In this document: positions 25,001-32,526 of the stretch, piece by piece | Layout of the letters: each line of letters begins with the position of its first letter | Position numbering within the stretch: position 1 is the first letter of the stretch | DNA from: a bacterium | GTDB taxonomy: Bacteria > Patescibacteriota > Saccharimonadia > Saccharimonadales > Saccharimonadaceae | DNA: 40,921 nucleotides | Assembly: GCA_030429975.1 (NCBI GenBank) | Contig: JAUIGB010000008.1 | Coordinates: forward strand, 1 to 40,921 | Reading direction: 5' to 3' | Translations under genes and position numbers: made by a program | Notes under the pieces: model-generated | What the model was told of the DNA's origin: nothing | What the model saw: the letters and a program-made list of their open reading frames with translations, nothing else | Databases searched by the model: none

Positions 25001-25410
25001 ATAAGCTGTGATACGACTACACGTTCGGTCCCGTTAATTACAAAAGTACCTCGGTCAGTCATCCATGGATAATCACCTAGGTAGATTTCTTGTTCTTTTA
25101 CTTCGCCAGTAACCTTGTTGGTTAGCTCGACGTTGACCATCAAAGGAGCGTCGAACGTTAAGTTATTTTCCTTCGCATCCTTTTCAGTCTGTTTTGGATC
25201 CTGAAAATGATAATCCTTGAACCGTAGTTCAAGTTTTTGTCCCGTGTAATCCTCGATGGGATTTAGTTCGGTAAATATTTCGCTCAGGCCAGATTCGACG
25301 AATTCACGCCAACTGTCCTTTTGGTGAGCGATGAGATTTGGTAGCGGTAGTGCTGTGTCGTCCTGCGTAAAAAAGACACGGCTAGCCGCTTTTGCGTTCG
25401 CTTTTGCCAT
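22042..25410 (-). CDS. rpoB: RNA polymerase subunit beta
   Basis: The 1122 residues cover the whole subunit. Landmarks are [58 protein letters not shown] (the rifampicin-pocket cluster), [35 protein letters not shown] and [24 protein letters not shown]. In the rifampicin cluster the key Asp, His and Ser positions are as in sensitive enzymes, while a few neighbours differ (for example Cys after MDD). It is acidic at the C-terminus. No rplJ-rplL genes precede it, unlike most bacteria; instead there is its own promoter and a structured leader of about 150 bases. It is cotranscribed with rpoC. Confidence 0.98.
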   Translation of the reverse strand: [1122 protein letters not shown]

Positions 25411-25433
25411 CGTTCCTCGCTTGTATATCCGCT

Positions 25434-25547
25434 CTTCGCCGGCCGACGAAGGCAGTAAATAGTTATATTTAGTGATCTGGCCCGAAGATTCACTAAGCCT
25501 GGTAGTTCAAAGTTTCGCCACAAAATTTGAACAATAGAATACCAAGC
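25434..25547 (-). promoter_or_regulatory. Structured 5' leader of rpoBC
   Basis: Three hairpins occupy the leader. CTTCGCC/GACGAAG (25434-25440 with 25445-25451) sits nearest rpoB. TTAGTGA/TCACTAA pairs 25469-25475 with 25490-25496. The third is a two-part stem, GCCTGGTA/TACCAAGC (25497-25504 with 25540-25547), enclosing GTTCAAA/TTTGAAC (25505-25511 with 25526-25532). Mismatches in the outer stems are G-U on the transcribed strand. A regulatory role (attenuation or protein binding) is inferred. Confidence 0.5.
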
Positions 25548-25567
25548 TACTCTGCTTCTTAAAGTAT

Positions 25568-25595
25568 ATTGTACAGATTCTCTATACAAAGTCAA
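25568..25595 (-). promoter_or_regulatory. rpoBC promoter
   Basis: Minus-strand TTGACT (25595-25590), a 16-bp spacer and TACAAT (25573-25568) lie about 158 bases upstream of rpoB and directly after the terminator of the preceding gene. Confidence 0.75.
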
Positions 25596-25597
25596 GT

Positions 25598-25625
25598 AAA
25601 AAGCGCGGGGTAAATCCGCGCTTTT
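25598..25625 (-). terminator. Terminator upstream of rpoBC
   Basis: GCGCGG (25603-25608) and CCGCGC (25616-25621) pair around a 7-base loop; on the minus strand the stem is followed by TTTTT. It ends the transcript of the secreted-protein gene just before the rpoBC promoter. Confidence 0.85.
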
Positions 25626-25644
25626 ATACCTGTTATCGAGCTGT

Positions 25645-26403
25645 TTAGTTCCAGCCGCGAATGACGTCTGTCATTTCAACGCGTAGCTGGTAACATTTCT
25701 TCAAAAGTACAGCGATTTGTCGCAATATTTCAAAGTTCCTGTCTACTCGTAACTGTGTGCCCTTAACAATTGTCTTTATATTGTCGTTGGTTACACCCTT
25801 GATGTAGTTTGCTTTTGCCTGAACTACGTCACCTGTGAGCGAAATTAGTACGCCCAGGTTATCACACTTCGTCATTGCTTCGGTGATTGCAGCGTTCAGC
25901 TCTGTTTTTAGCTCGGTTACCAAATCACGCAGTTTCTGTTGGTGAGCCTTGATTAAGGCTAGGAAATCTTCGCGATACGCAGAGTTTGCAGCGTCGTAGT
26001 CGTCATGGAACAGACTAAGCGCCAATAGCTTGTCTACGCGATATTTATCGACGGCAGCGACTTTTTCGGCGGTTTTTGCCCGAATCTTTTCATACACCTT
26101 TAGCAAACCAAGGAACAGAGACTCTGCAGCCTTTCGCTTACCATTAGTAATCGCGTCCTCTATTTTCCATTTTAGGTCCAATAGTTGAAGTGACAGCTTA
26201 AAGCTAGACTCCATAACTTTTGACTTTACCTTTATCGCCGTAAAGGTAGCACCGCTATAAGTCTTTATAGCCGCACATCGTAATTTGCCTACAATCGTAC
26301 TCTGGGCTTGGACGGGCTGAGCCGCGACCGTAGACACCAAGAATCCGACCATAACAGCGAGGATAGTTCCCCGTGATATTAGTTGTTTAACTCGACTACT
26401 CAT
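25645..26403 (-). CDS. Secreted helical protein of unknown function
   Basis: The 252-residue product has an N-terminal signal peptide (MSSRVKQLISRGTILAVMVGFLVSTVAAQPVQAQS; probable cleavage after VQA). The remainder is almost wholly helical and lysine-rich, with heptad-like stretches (VYEKIRAKTAEKVAAVDKYRVDKLL, HQQKLRDLVTELKTELNAAI) and three cysteines (in RCAA, KCDN and KCYQ). No family is recognised. It overlaps the upstream membrane-protein gene by 8 bp and is probably made together with it, suggesting the two form a cell-surface pair. A terminator follows. Confidence 0.78.
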   Translation of the reverse strand: MSSRVKQLISRGTILAVMVGFLVSTVAAQPVQAQSTIVGKLRCAAIKTYSGATFTAIKVKSKVMESSFKLSLQLLDLKWKIEDAITNGKRKAAESLFLGLLKVYEKIRAKTAEKVAAVDKYRVDKLLALSLFHDDYDAANSAYREDFLALIKAHQQKLRDLVTELKTELNAAITEAMTKCDNLGVLISLTGDVVQAKANYIKGVTNDNIKTIVKGTQLRVDRNFEILRQIAVLLKKCYQLRVEMTDVIRGWN

Positions 26404-26800
26404 TTACTTCCTCCTCGGTAGGTGGCAATGGTATACCATCTGCCAATTCTTTTGCGGCAGCAGAAGAGTTCTCTACGGCTTCGTTGTCGCTATTGTCTTT
26501 CTCTGCCTCTAGTTCCTTTTCCAAGGCCTCGATCTCGTCAGTGATTGACGCTTCGATTTCCTCTTCCTCGGTCAATTCCTTTTCCTGAGAAGTGTCGGTG
26601 CCTTTGTTGTCATCTGAACTGTCGTTATTTATGTACGTTGCCCAGTACCACCATGCGCCTACGGCGACGGCGACAACCAAAACAACGACCACGACGACCA
26701 TCATGACCTTGCTTTTCGCCTGCGAAGCAGGACTTTTCCCTGACTTCGAGTTTCCCTCTGCACTCGAAGCATCGGAATCGTTCTTGTCCTTCAAATCCAT
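26396..26800 (-). CDS. Small single-pass membrane protein with acidic external tail
   Basis: The 134 residues comprise a Ser/Lys-rich N-terminus, one very hydrophobic helix (VMMVVVVVVLVVAVAVGAWWYWATYI, about residues 32-57) and a Glu/Asp-rich tail (EKELTEEEEIEASITDEIEALEKELEAEKD) that should form a coiled coil. GAGGG precedes the ATG. It overlaps the following secreted-protein gene by 8 bp. The acidic tail could contact the basic helical partner. No known family is seen. Confidence 0.75.
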   Translation of the reverse strand: MDLKDKNDSDASSAEGNSKSGKSPASQAKSKVMMVVVVVVLVVAVAVGAWWYWATYINNDSSDDNKGTDTSQEKELTEEEEIEASITDEIEALEKELEAEKDNSDNEAVENSSAAAKELADGIPLPPTEEEVNE

Positions 26801-26901
26801 ATACCCTCTTTTATGTTAGTATTAACTACCGACATTTTACGAGGTATGAACAGGTTTGTAAACCCTTATGGTTTGGTATGTGGAAAAGTCGCTATACTAT
26901 T

Positions 26902-27501
26902 TCAAGCTTTTTTTATGACGTTATCCGCGATTCCGTATTCAACGGCTTCCTTGGCGCTCATCCAAAAGTCGCGATCAGTGTCTTTTTCTATTTTCGATAA
27001 TTTTTGACCAGTATTTTTCGCTAGAATTTCGTTTAGCTTTTGTTTTAGATACAAGCCTTCGCGCAATGAAATCTCTTGATCGGAAATTTTGCCGTGATTT
27101 CCGCCGCTAGAAGGCTGATGAATCATGACGCGACTGTTTGGCAATAGTGAGCGCTTGCCTTTAGTGCCGCTAGATAGCAGAAACGCACCCATACTAGCCT
27201 GAACGCCAATTCCGATAGTCTGAACGTCAGGGGAGATATATTGAATAGTGTCATAGATAGCCATGCCATCATAAACACTACCGCCGGGGCTATTAATATA
27301 TAGCTTTATGTCCTTTTTGGAATCTTCGTATGCCAGAAAGAGTAATTGCGCCACAACAAGGTTCGCGGTGTGTTCGTTCACGTCTTCGCCTAGGAAAATA
27401 ATTCGTTCCTTTAGCAAACGACTGTATATATCGAAAGCCCTCTCGCCGTCAGGTGACTGCTCTACGACAGTGGGCACTAAATAGCTGGTAGGTTTTGTCA
27501 T
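26902..27501 (-). CDS. clpP: ATP-dependent Clp protease proteolytic subunit
   Basis: The 199-residue peptidase has all ClpP marks: [37 protein letters not shown] with Ser103, [11 protein letters not shown] with His128, and EKDTDRDFW with the catalytic Asp174. It assembles into the 14-mer that degrades proteins fed by a Clp ATPase, none of which is in this window. The promoter carries a CIRCE operator, so heat-shock control by HrcA is expected. TATACT is 6 bases before the ATG. The stop is TGA, showing that TGA is not recoded here. Confidence 0.97.
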   Translation of the reverse strand: MTKPTSYLVPTVVEQSPDGERAFDIYSRLLKERIIFLGEDVNEHTANLVVAQLLFLAYEDSKKDIKLYINSPGGSVYDGMAIYDTIQYISPDVQTIGIGVQASMGAFLLSSGTKGKRSLLPNSRVMIHQPSSGGNHGKISDQEISLREGLYLKQKLNEILAKNTGQKLSKIEKDTDRDFWMSAKEAVEYGIADNVIKKA

Positions 27502-27507
27502 GCCATT

Positions 27508-27536
27508 AGTATATCCATTATTGGCACTCGCGTCAA
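27508..27536 (-). promoter_or_regulatory. clpP promoter
   Basis: Minus-strand TTGACG (27536-27531), exactly 17 bp and TATACT (27513-27508), followed by 6 bases to the ATG at 27501. The -35 lies inside the spacer of the CIRCE repeat, so HrcA bound there would block polymerase. Confidence 0.8.
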
Positions 27537-27547
27537 TAGAGTGCCAA
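27521..27547. promoter_or_regulatory. CIRCE operator (HrcA site) at clpP
   Basis: TTGGCACTC, nine bases, GAGTGCCAA. This is the CIRCE layout (consensus TTAGCACTC-N9-GAGTGCTAA) with one symmetric change per arm. CIRCE is the binding site of the HrcA repressor, classically at groESL and dnaK operons. Confidence 0.88.
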
Positions 27548-27565
27548 TAATTTCGGTGTTATTCT

Positions 27566-28837
27566 CTAGGAATTCAGCTCGGCAAGTCTCGTGATCGTTT
27601 TGTCGGTGATCAAACGATTCGCGATCTGTCGTTGCATTTCTGGAGTGGTAAAGTCTTGCTCGGTATTCTTGTACTGCGTTTGGTATTCGTTGATTTTTTC
27701 GGCCAGCTCTTCGTTGGTGGCCTGTACATTCTCTAGTTTACTGAGCTCTGCAAGTACTAAACCTGACTTGATACGAACAACGGCGGCGTCTTTTACTTCC
27801 GTGTCTTGCCATTCTTCACGCGTCAAGTTCTTGCTTTCTAGATACGAATCAATCGTCATTCCACGATATGCCAAGTTCTGCGTCATGTCTTGTTCGATCG
27901 ATCGCTTTTGGTCTTCTACCAAAATATCGGGAACGGGTACGTTGCTTTTCTCTACGAGCTTGTCGACTAGCTGTTGTTTGAAGTTTTCGTCTGCTTCGCG
28001 TTCGCGATTGTCATTTAACTCTCGCTTTATATCGTCCTTCATTTCCTTGACGGTTTTGAAAGGACCAGCCTTTTTAGCGAACTCGTCATCAACCTTTGGT
28101 AGTACTACTTCCTTGACCGCTTTTAGGGTCACGCTGAAGACGACGTCTGCGCCAGCCAGTTTTGCCGAATGATACTCTTTAGGGAACGTGAGGTTTAGAT
28201 CAAATTCGTCGCCAGCCTTGTGGCCAACAACACCTTCTTCGAATCCGTCGATAAACTGTGATGAACCTATTTCTAGCGTGTAGTCCTTGGCGGTACCGCC
28301 GTCAAAAGCCTCGCCATCTAGTTTGCCAACGAAATCTATAACGACTTCGTCACCATCTTTCGCGGCACGCTTTACTTCCTTTTTCTCGGCGAATCCTTTT
28401 TGCATTCGTTCGATTATTTCAGTAACGTCTTTTTCGGATACTTTTTCTACCACCTTTTTAACGCCAAGCTTTTTATAAGAGCCTAGCTTTACGGTGGGTA
28501 GAATATCGGCCTCTGCCGTGAACTCTACTTCTTGTCCTGGTACGTATTTCTTTATATCAACCGCCGGACGATCTAGCACTTGTATCTTGTCTGCGATAAA
28601 GGCCTCGGCTACAGCCTTGCTGACGGCGTCTTCAAGTTCTTGCTGAGCGAGCGCGTTTGGATCAATATGTTTCTGAGCCACGCTTGGCGGTACTTTGCCC
28701 TTTCGAAAGCCTGGCGCCTTGACGTCCTTGGACAGCTTTGTCAACGCTACTTGGCGAGCGTCGTCTAATTCTTTTTGTCCTAGCGTTATAGTTAGCTGGA
28801 CCTTGGTTTCTGATAATTGCTTTTTCGTTGTCTTCAT
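27566..28837 (-). CDS. tig: Trigger factor (ribosome-bound chaperone)
   Basis: The 423-residue protein has three regions: the ribosome-binding domain with the signature APGFRKGKVP (residues 41-50), the FKBP-like prolyl isomerase domain (about 155-245; VVIDFVGKLDGEAFDGGTAKDYTLEIGSSQFIDGFEEGVVG), and the C-terminal helical chaperone cradle. It meets nascent chains at the ribosome exit. It lies upstream of clpP on the same strand, a common arrangement (tig-clpP), but CIRCE and a promoter separate the two here. TATAGT precedes the ATG by 9 bases. Confidence 0.96.
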   Translation of the reverse strand: MKTTKKQLSETKVQLTITLGQKELDDARQVALTKLSKDVKAPGFRKGKVPPSVAQKHIDPNALAQQELEDAVSKAVAEAFIADKIQVLDRPAVDIKKYVPGQEVEFTAEADILPTVKLGSYKKLGVKKVVEKVSEKDVTEIIERMQKGFAEKKEVKRAAKDGDEVVIDFVGKLDGEAFDGGTAKDYTLEIGSSQFIDGFEEGVVGHKAGDEFDLNLTFPKEYHSAKLAGADVVFSVTLKAVKEVVLPKVDDEFAKKAGPFKTVKEMKDDIKRELNDNREREADENFKQQLVDKLVEKSNVPVPDILVEDQKRSIEQDMTQNLAYRGMTIDSYLESKNLTREEWQDTEVKDAAVVRIKSGLVLAELSKLENVQATNEELAEKINEYQTQYKNTEQDFTTPEMQRQIANRLITDKTITRLAELNS

Positions 28838-28892
28838 ACTCGGGACACTATAACAGATACAACTCCATACGGCTACCGTGAGCGTTTAAATA

Positions 28893-30233
28893 CTATTCTT
28901 CGGAAAAAATATCGTCGTCAGGATCAGGATTAATAGACTTTGACCTATGGTCTTTTACCCTGCTGATTACACGCTCTAGGCTAAGCTTCTCCTCGTCGGT
29001 AGTGTTGACGTCCTTGAAGGTATAGATTTCCTCCTGAACTTCCTTTGATCCAACGAATAGCATGTACGGCACGTCTTTTTTGACTAGGGCTTTTATCTGC
29101 TTGTCTAGTTTGCGACCTGTATAGTCAACTTCTGTATTTACGCCTTCCGAACGTAGCTCGCGGGCAATCGCCATTGCTTCGTCGACTTTGTCGTCTATAA
29201 CCACGATACCTATTTCCGTAGCCGGCAGTAGTTTGGGCAATAGTTTGTGTGATTTCAAGAACAGCTCGGTCGAGGTTAGTCCTGGTGCAAATCCAACCGT
29301 GGCAACTGAATCTACCCCAAACAAACCAACGAGGCCGTCGTAGCGTCCTCCTCCGAACATGGCGCGGTTGTTATCTGGGTGCAGATCAAAGATTTCGAAT
29401 ACCATGCCCGTGTAGTAATCGAATCCTCGCATAAGAGTCATATCGAACTTGGCGTTGGTTATTTTTGCAGATTTTAGATTATCTAACAAATCAGACAGTT
29501 GAGAGAACGCGTCTGTTTTCTGCAATTCTTCTGGCATTTCATCTAGCGTTTTTACTCTAACCAACGTGCTCAATTTTGACAGGACTGCCTTTTTCTCTAC
29601 TATCTCGGCCGCGGCTTTTGCGAAATCATCGGCGGACATTTTGTCTTTTTTATCTAGCAGTTTTATTAACTTGTGAGCTTTTTCTTTGTCTAGGCCTAAA
29701 TAATTTTTCATTACCGCGTCGACCAATCCACGATGGTTGACACGGATTGTATACATTTCGTCCTTGGCGCCGAATGACTTCATTACATCGTCGGCAATTT
29801 CGATAATTTCCGCATCAGCTCTGACACTGTCCACGCCAAAAATATCAGCGTTTAATTGCCAGAACTCGCGTTCGCGACCACGCTGAGGCCTCTCGTATCT
29901 CATAAAGTTAGCAATGCTGTATAGCCTCGCTGGGTACCCAAGTTCTTGGCGCCTAGCCGCAACCATGCGACTAATACTAGGCGTCATTTCTGGCCGTATA
30001 GCCACCGTACGGTCACCCCTATCTTTGAATTGGTATGTTTGTTCGCCTACTAATTCTTCGCCTGATTTCGCGGCGTATAGTTCGACGGGCTCCAAAGTAG
30101 GCGCTCCATATTCCTGATAACCATACCTTTCGACGACTTTGCGCCAGGTATTAAAAATATAATCCTGGACACGCTTGTCCTCGGGGTAATAATCTCTCGT
30201 ACCTTTATAGGGTTGTGTGCTCAAACTAGCCAT
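28893..30233 (-). CDS. hisS: Histidyl-tRNA synthetase
   Basis: A 446-residue class II synthetase. It opens with STQPYKGTRDYYPEDKRVQDYIFNTW. Then come the motif 2 region (YSIANFMRYERPQRGREREFWQLNADIFG), the histidine-binding segment RGFDYYTGMVFEIFD, and motif 3 context MFGGGRYDGLVGLFG. The C-terminal anticodon-binding domain follows (about 345-430). It charges tRNA-His. It is alone between tig and the methyltransferase gene, with short gaps on both sides. Confidence 0.96.
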   Translation of the reverse strand: MASLSTQPYKGTRDYYPEDKRVQDYIFNTWRKVVERYGYQEYGAPTLEPVELYAAKSGEELVGEQTYQFKDRGDRTVAIRPEMTPSISRMVAARRQELGYPARLYSIANFMRYERPQRGREREFWQLNADIFGVDSVRADAEIIEIADDVMKSFGAKDEMYTIRVNHRGLVDAVMKNYLGLDKEKAHKLIKLLDKKDKMSADDFAKAAAEIVEKKAVLSKLSTLVRVKTLDEMPEELQKTDAFSQLSDLLDNLKSAKITNAKFDMTLMRGFDYYTGMVFEIFDLHPDNNRAMFGGGRYDGLVGLFGVDSVATVGFAPGLTSTELFLKSHKLLPKLLPATEIGIVVIDDKVDEAMAIARELRSEGVNTEVDYTGRKLDKQIKALVKKDVPYMLFVGSKEVQEEIYTFKDVNTTDEEKLSLERVISRVKDHRSKSINPDPDDDIFSEE

Positions 30234-30257
30234 TACTATTATCCTACCACATATCTG

Positions 30258-30788
30258 TTATTCAGACGCAAGTACGTTTTGCTGAATCCATGCGTACATC
30301 GCTATACCCGAAGCTACACCTACATTAACCGACCGAGTGCTACCAAACTGTTCAATCGCAACAATCTTTGAACACGCGTCAATCATCTCTTTGCTCAAAC
30401 CGGCGCCCTCGCTACCAAACACCAAAATTGAATTGGATGGCAGTTTCTGTCCGCCCATAGGAACACTGCCTTCTATATTGTCTATGCCTATTATCTGGTT
30501 GCCGCCCACATTCTTAACAAAATCGTCCACTGTTGAATGATACTGAATATTCATGTAGTGATCCGTTCCCATAGCGCCTCTTTTATTCCACTGTCTGCGT
30601 CCAATCACGTGTATAGTGCTCACATTGAAGGCATTGGCGTTTCTGATGATAGTGCCCATATTAAAATCGCGTTCTAGGTTCTCTACGGCGATCTGTAAGC
30701 TATTTCTGCGTTGATCCAACATCGACTTAATATCGTCGGTTGGTACGCCCCGAAATTCGTCTATAACATTTCTCGTGTCGTCTCTCAT
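30258..30788 (-). CDS. SpoU/TrmH-family RNA 2'-O-methyltransferase
   Basis: The 176-residue SPOUT enzyme shows the three family motifs: NLERDFNMGTIIRNANAF, ILVFGSEGAGLS and STRSVNVGVASGIAMYAW. It should methylate a ribose in tRNA or rRNA; which one cannot be told, as it is short and lacks an extra RNA-binding domain. An upstream in-frame start at 30839 exists, but MRDDTRNV at 30788 fits the family and leaves room for TATAGT before it. It is divergent from the membrane-protein gene at 30841. Confidence 0.88.
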   Translation of the reverse strand: MRDDTRNVIDEFRGVPTDDIKSMLDQRRNSLQIAVENLERDFNMGTIIRNANAFNVSTIHVIGRRQWNKRGAMGTDHYMNIQYHSTVDDFVKNVGGNQIIGIDNIEGSVPMGGQKLPSNSILVFGSEGAGLSKEMIDACSKIVAIEQFGSTRSVNVGVASGIAMYAWIQQNVLASE

Positions 30789-30840
30789 GGCATGGGTTAC
30801 TATAGCAGTCACGAACAGGTATTGGTATACTAGAAACATT

Positions 30841-31653
30841 ATGACTAAAGATTCAAAGATAAAAGTAGACTATGAAAATAACCCATTTTTCGTTGCGACG
30901 AACGGTATAACAAAACTATTTAACTTGGCTACCGGTGTTGCTACGGTGATGATCGTACTATCCGTACTGTCATTTTTTGGTGGAGGCGTAGACTCGCCCG
31001 AGGGCTCACAGCGAGAAGCTGAAAACTTCTTTAATACCGTATCTGGGTGGAGCGCAGAGCAATGGACATTAGCCGTAGGAGCGGGTCTGATAATTGGCCT
31101 GGCCGTGCTGATGATTAGCGCGTTATTCGGAGGAGTTTCGGCATATACGTCCGCGGAATTAGCAAAAGGCAACAGAGTAGCACTTGGAAAGGCTTTTCGG
31201 ACCGCGTTTGACCATCTATGGCCTTTTGTTTGGCTACAAATAGTCATGTTTGTAAAACTAGTACTATGGACATTGCTGTTCATTGTTCCGGGTATATACT
31301 TCGCGTTTCGATACAGCCTTGCTGGAGTCGCCTTCTATGACTCGAAAAAGAACCTACGCGGAAACGCCGCTATTCAGGAGAGCTTGAAGTTAACAAGAAA
31401 CGGATGGTTAACGACATTTTCATCCAATCTATTGTTCAATTTGTTGACGTTTGGTGTTTTGGGCGCGTTAATATCCACTGGCGTAAATGCAGAACTATAT
31501 CGGCAGTTCGGCGCCGTTGGAGACAAAAAACCTCAGGCTCATTGGTTGGCGTGGATAACGTTGTTCTTGCCATTCGTGCTAGTTGTATTCTTGTTCACGT
31601 TTCTCATTGCTCTAGCCGTTGGATTAGCCGTTGGCGGGTCTGTCGGCTTGTAA
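30841..31653 (+). CDS. Multi-helix membrane protein of unknown function
   Basis: The 270-residue protein has about five membrane helices: ATGVATVMIVLSVLSFFGGG, LAVGAGLIIGLAVLMISALFGGV, the VWLQIVMFVKLVLWTLLFIVPGIYFAFR pair, NLLFNLLTFGVLGALI and WITLFLPFVLVVFLFTFLIALAVGLAVG. The middle segment (LFIVPGIYFAFRYSL ... ESLKLTRNGW) resembles DUF975 and related proteins with the phrase IPGIxxxxRYxxxxxL, which are common but uncharacterised. TATACT (30826-30831) is 9 bases before the ATG. An earlier in-frame start at 30775 would overlap the divergent methyltransferase gene and is rejected. Confidence 0.75.
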   Translation: MTKDSKIKVDYENNPFFVATNGITKLFNLATGVATVMIVLSVLSFFGGGVDSPEGSQREAENFFNTVSGWSAEQWTLAVGAGLIIGLAVLMISALFGGVSAYTSAELAKGNRVALGKAFRTAFDHLWPFVWLQIVMFVKLVLWTLLFIVPGIYFAFRYSLAGVAFYDSKKNLRGNAAIQESLKLTRNGWLTTFSSNLLFNLLTFGVLGALISTGVNAELYRQFGAVGDKKPQAHWLAWITLFLPFVLVVFLFTFLIALAVGLAVGGSVGL

Positions 31654-31721
31654 CACCTCGTTGCGAATCATTACCCTATAGGATATACTTCATATGCCCG
31701 CTCCTGGGCGCAAGTTGTTCA

Positions 31722-31790
31722 TAGTTACCACACGCAGATGTGGCGGTCTGCGTGAACGCAAATTATGAGTAGACGCGCAAGCGCGCAACG
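31722..31790 (+). other. tRNA-Leu-associated element, copy A
   Basis: This resembles the 5' half of the tRNA-Leu gene that follows it: GCAGATGTGGCGG at 31734-31746 and GTAGACGCGC ending at 31778. Between them an insert folds as TGCG-TGAA-CGCA (31749-31760), with outer pairing GTCT/AGAC. A second hairpin GCGC-AAGC-GCGC follows (31775-31786). A homologous element lies before the second tRNA-Leu gene. It sits upstream of the tRNA promoter. It may be a degraded partial duplication or a structured RNA. Confidence 0.5.
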
Positions 31791-31798
31791 GTCCGCAA

Positions 31799-31828
31799 TT
31801 GACAGTAAACTACGGGCATACATACAAT
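31799..31828 (+). promoter_or_regulatory. Promoter of tRNA-Leu(CAG)
   Basis: TTGACA (31799-31804), an 18-bp spacer and TACAAT (31823-31828) stand 11 bases before the first base of the tRNA. Confidence 0.75.
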
Positions 31829-31839
31829 CTATTACATAT

Positions 31840-31927
31840 GCGGATGTGGCGGAATTGGTAGACGCGCTAGCTTCAGGTGCTAGTGTTCCTTGGGAACATG
31901 GAGGTTCAAGTCCTCTCATCCGCACCA
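31840..31927 (+). tRNA. tRNA-Leu (anticodon CAG)
   Basis: An 88-base class II tRNA. The acceptor arms are GCGGATG and CATCCGC, with discriminator A and encoded CCA. The D arm is GGAATTGGTAGACGC. The anticodon stem CTAGC/GCTAG carries loop TTCAGGT (anticodon CAG). A long variable arm (TGTTCCTTGGGAACA) and GGTTCAAGTCC T-arm complete it. TTTTTT follows directly and should end transcription. Confidence 0.97.
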
Positions 31928-31950
31928 GTTTTTTGAATTTATAAAACATC

Positions 31951-32526
31951 ATGAATAGCCCTATAGATATATTTCCCTTTGCGCTCCAGGTTTCGAAAAA
32001 GATTGTCAACGATGACCCGCTTTTGGCATTTCGTGACATGAATAAGCCCTTTTTGCATGATATAAGAGACGAATTCAATGATTATGTTATACGAAAGTGC
32101 GACTTGAGTATTGATGGAATCACTGAAATGGGCGAGCTGATAGAATCAGGTTTTGACGCCACGGTTACAGTTGTAACGGAATCATTAAAACAATCGAATC
32201 GTATTATTAGAAAAAATAAAGCTTTGAGAATAGCGACCAGTGACGGAACCGTAGAGACTCTGGGTACTATTGCGCGACAAGAACCAGGTATGGCCGTGAG
32301 GTTAATTAAACAAGCAACGCTGCCGTCATCACCATACGTGGTTAACTATCAAGACGAATACATCTCGTTTCCGCACCCAAATTACCAAGGTGTTCATCCT
32401 ACTAGGCGCTGTCCCGCCGTCATAGCAAGAGGATCAGAAACAATTTCTCCTGCTTTTAGCAACTTCGTAAAATGGAGCGGAGCACTAGCTGTTCATAGTA
32501 TGTATAAGCGTCGCAGAGTTAACTAG
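31951..32526 (+). CDS. Hypothetical soluble protein
   Basis: The 191-residue protein begins MNSPIDIFPFALQVSKKIVNDDPLLAFRDMNKPFLHDIRDEF and ends with a basic KRRRVN. It has a helical middle (DATVTVVTESLKQSNRIIRKNKALR) and a Pro/His-rich stretch (YQDEYISFPHPNYQGVHPTRRCPA). No membrane helix, signal peptide or known domain is recognised. TATAAA (31940-31945) is 5 bases before the ATG, just after the tRNA T-tract. It overlaps the convergent oxidase gene by 8 bp at the stops. Confidence 0.68.
   Translation: MNSPIDIFPFALQVSKKIVNDDPLLAFRDMNKPFLHDIRDEFNDYVIRKCDLSIDGITEMGELIESGFDATVTVVTESLKQSNRIIRKNKALRIATSDGTVETLGTIARQEPGMAVRLIKQATLPSSPYVVNYQDEYISFPHPNYQGVHPTRRCPAVIARGSETISPAFSNFVKWSGALAVHSMYKRRRVN

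Noticed and set aside
27591-28172. 193-aa plus-strand open frame inside tig
   Set aside because: It is antisense to the well-conserved trigger factor; the Ser-rich composition is typical of a mirrored Lys/Glu-rich gene.
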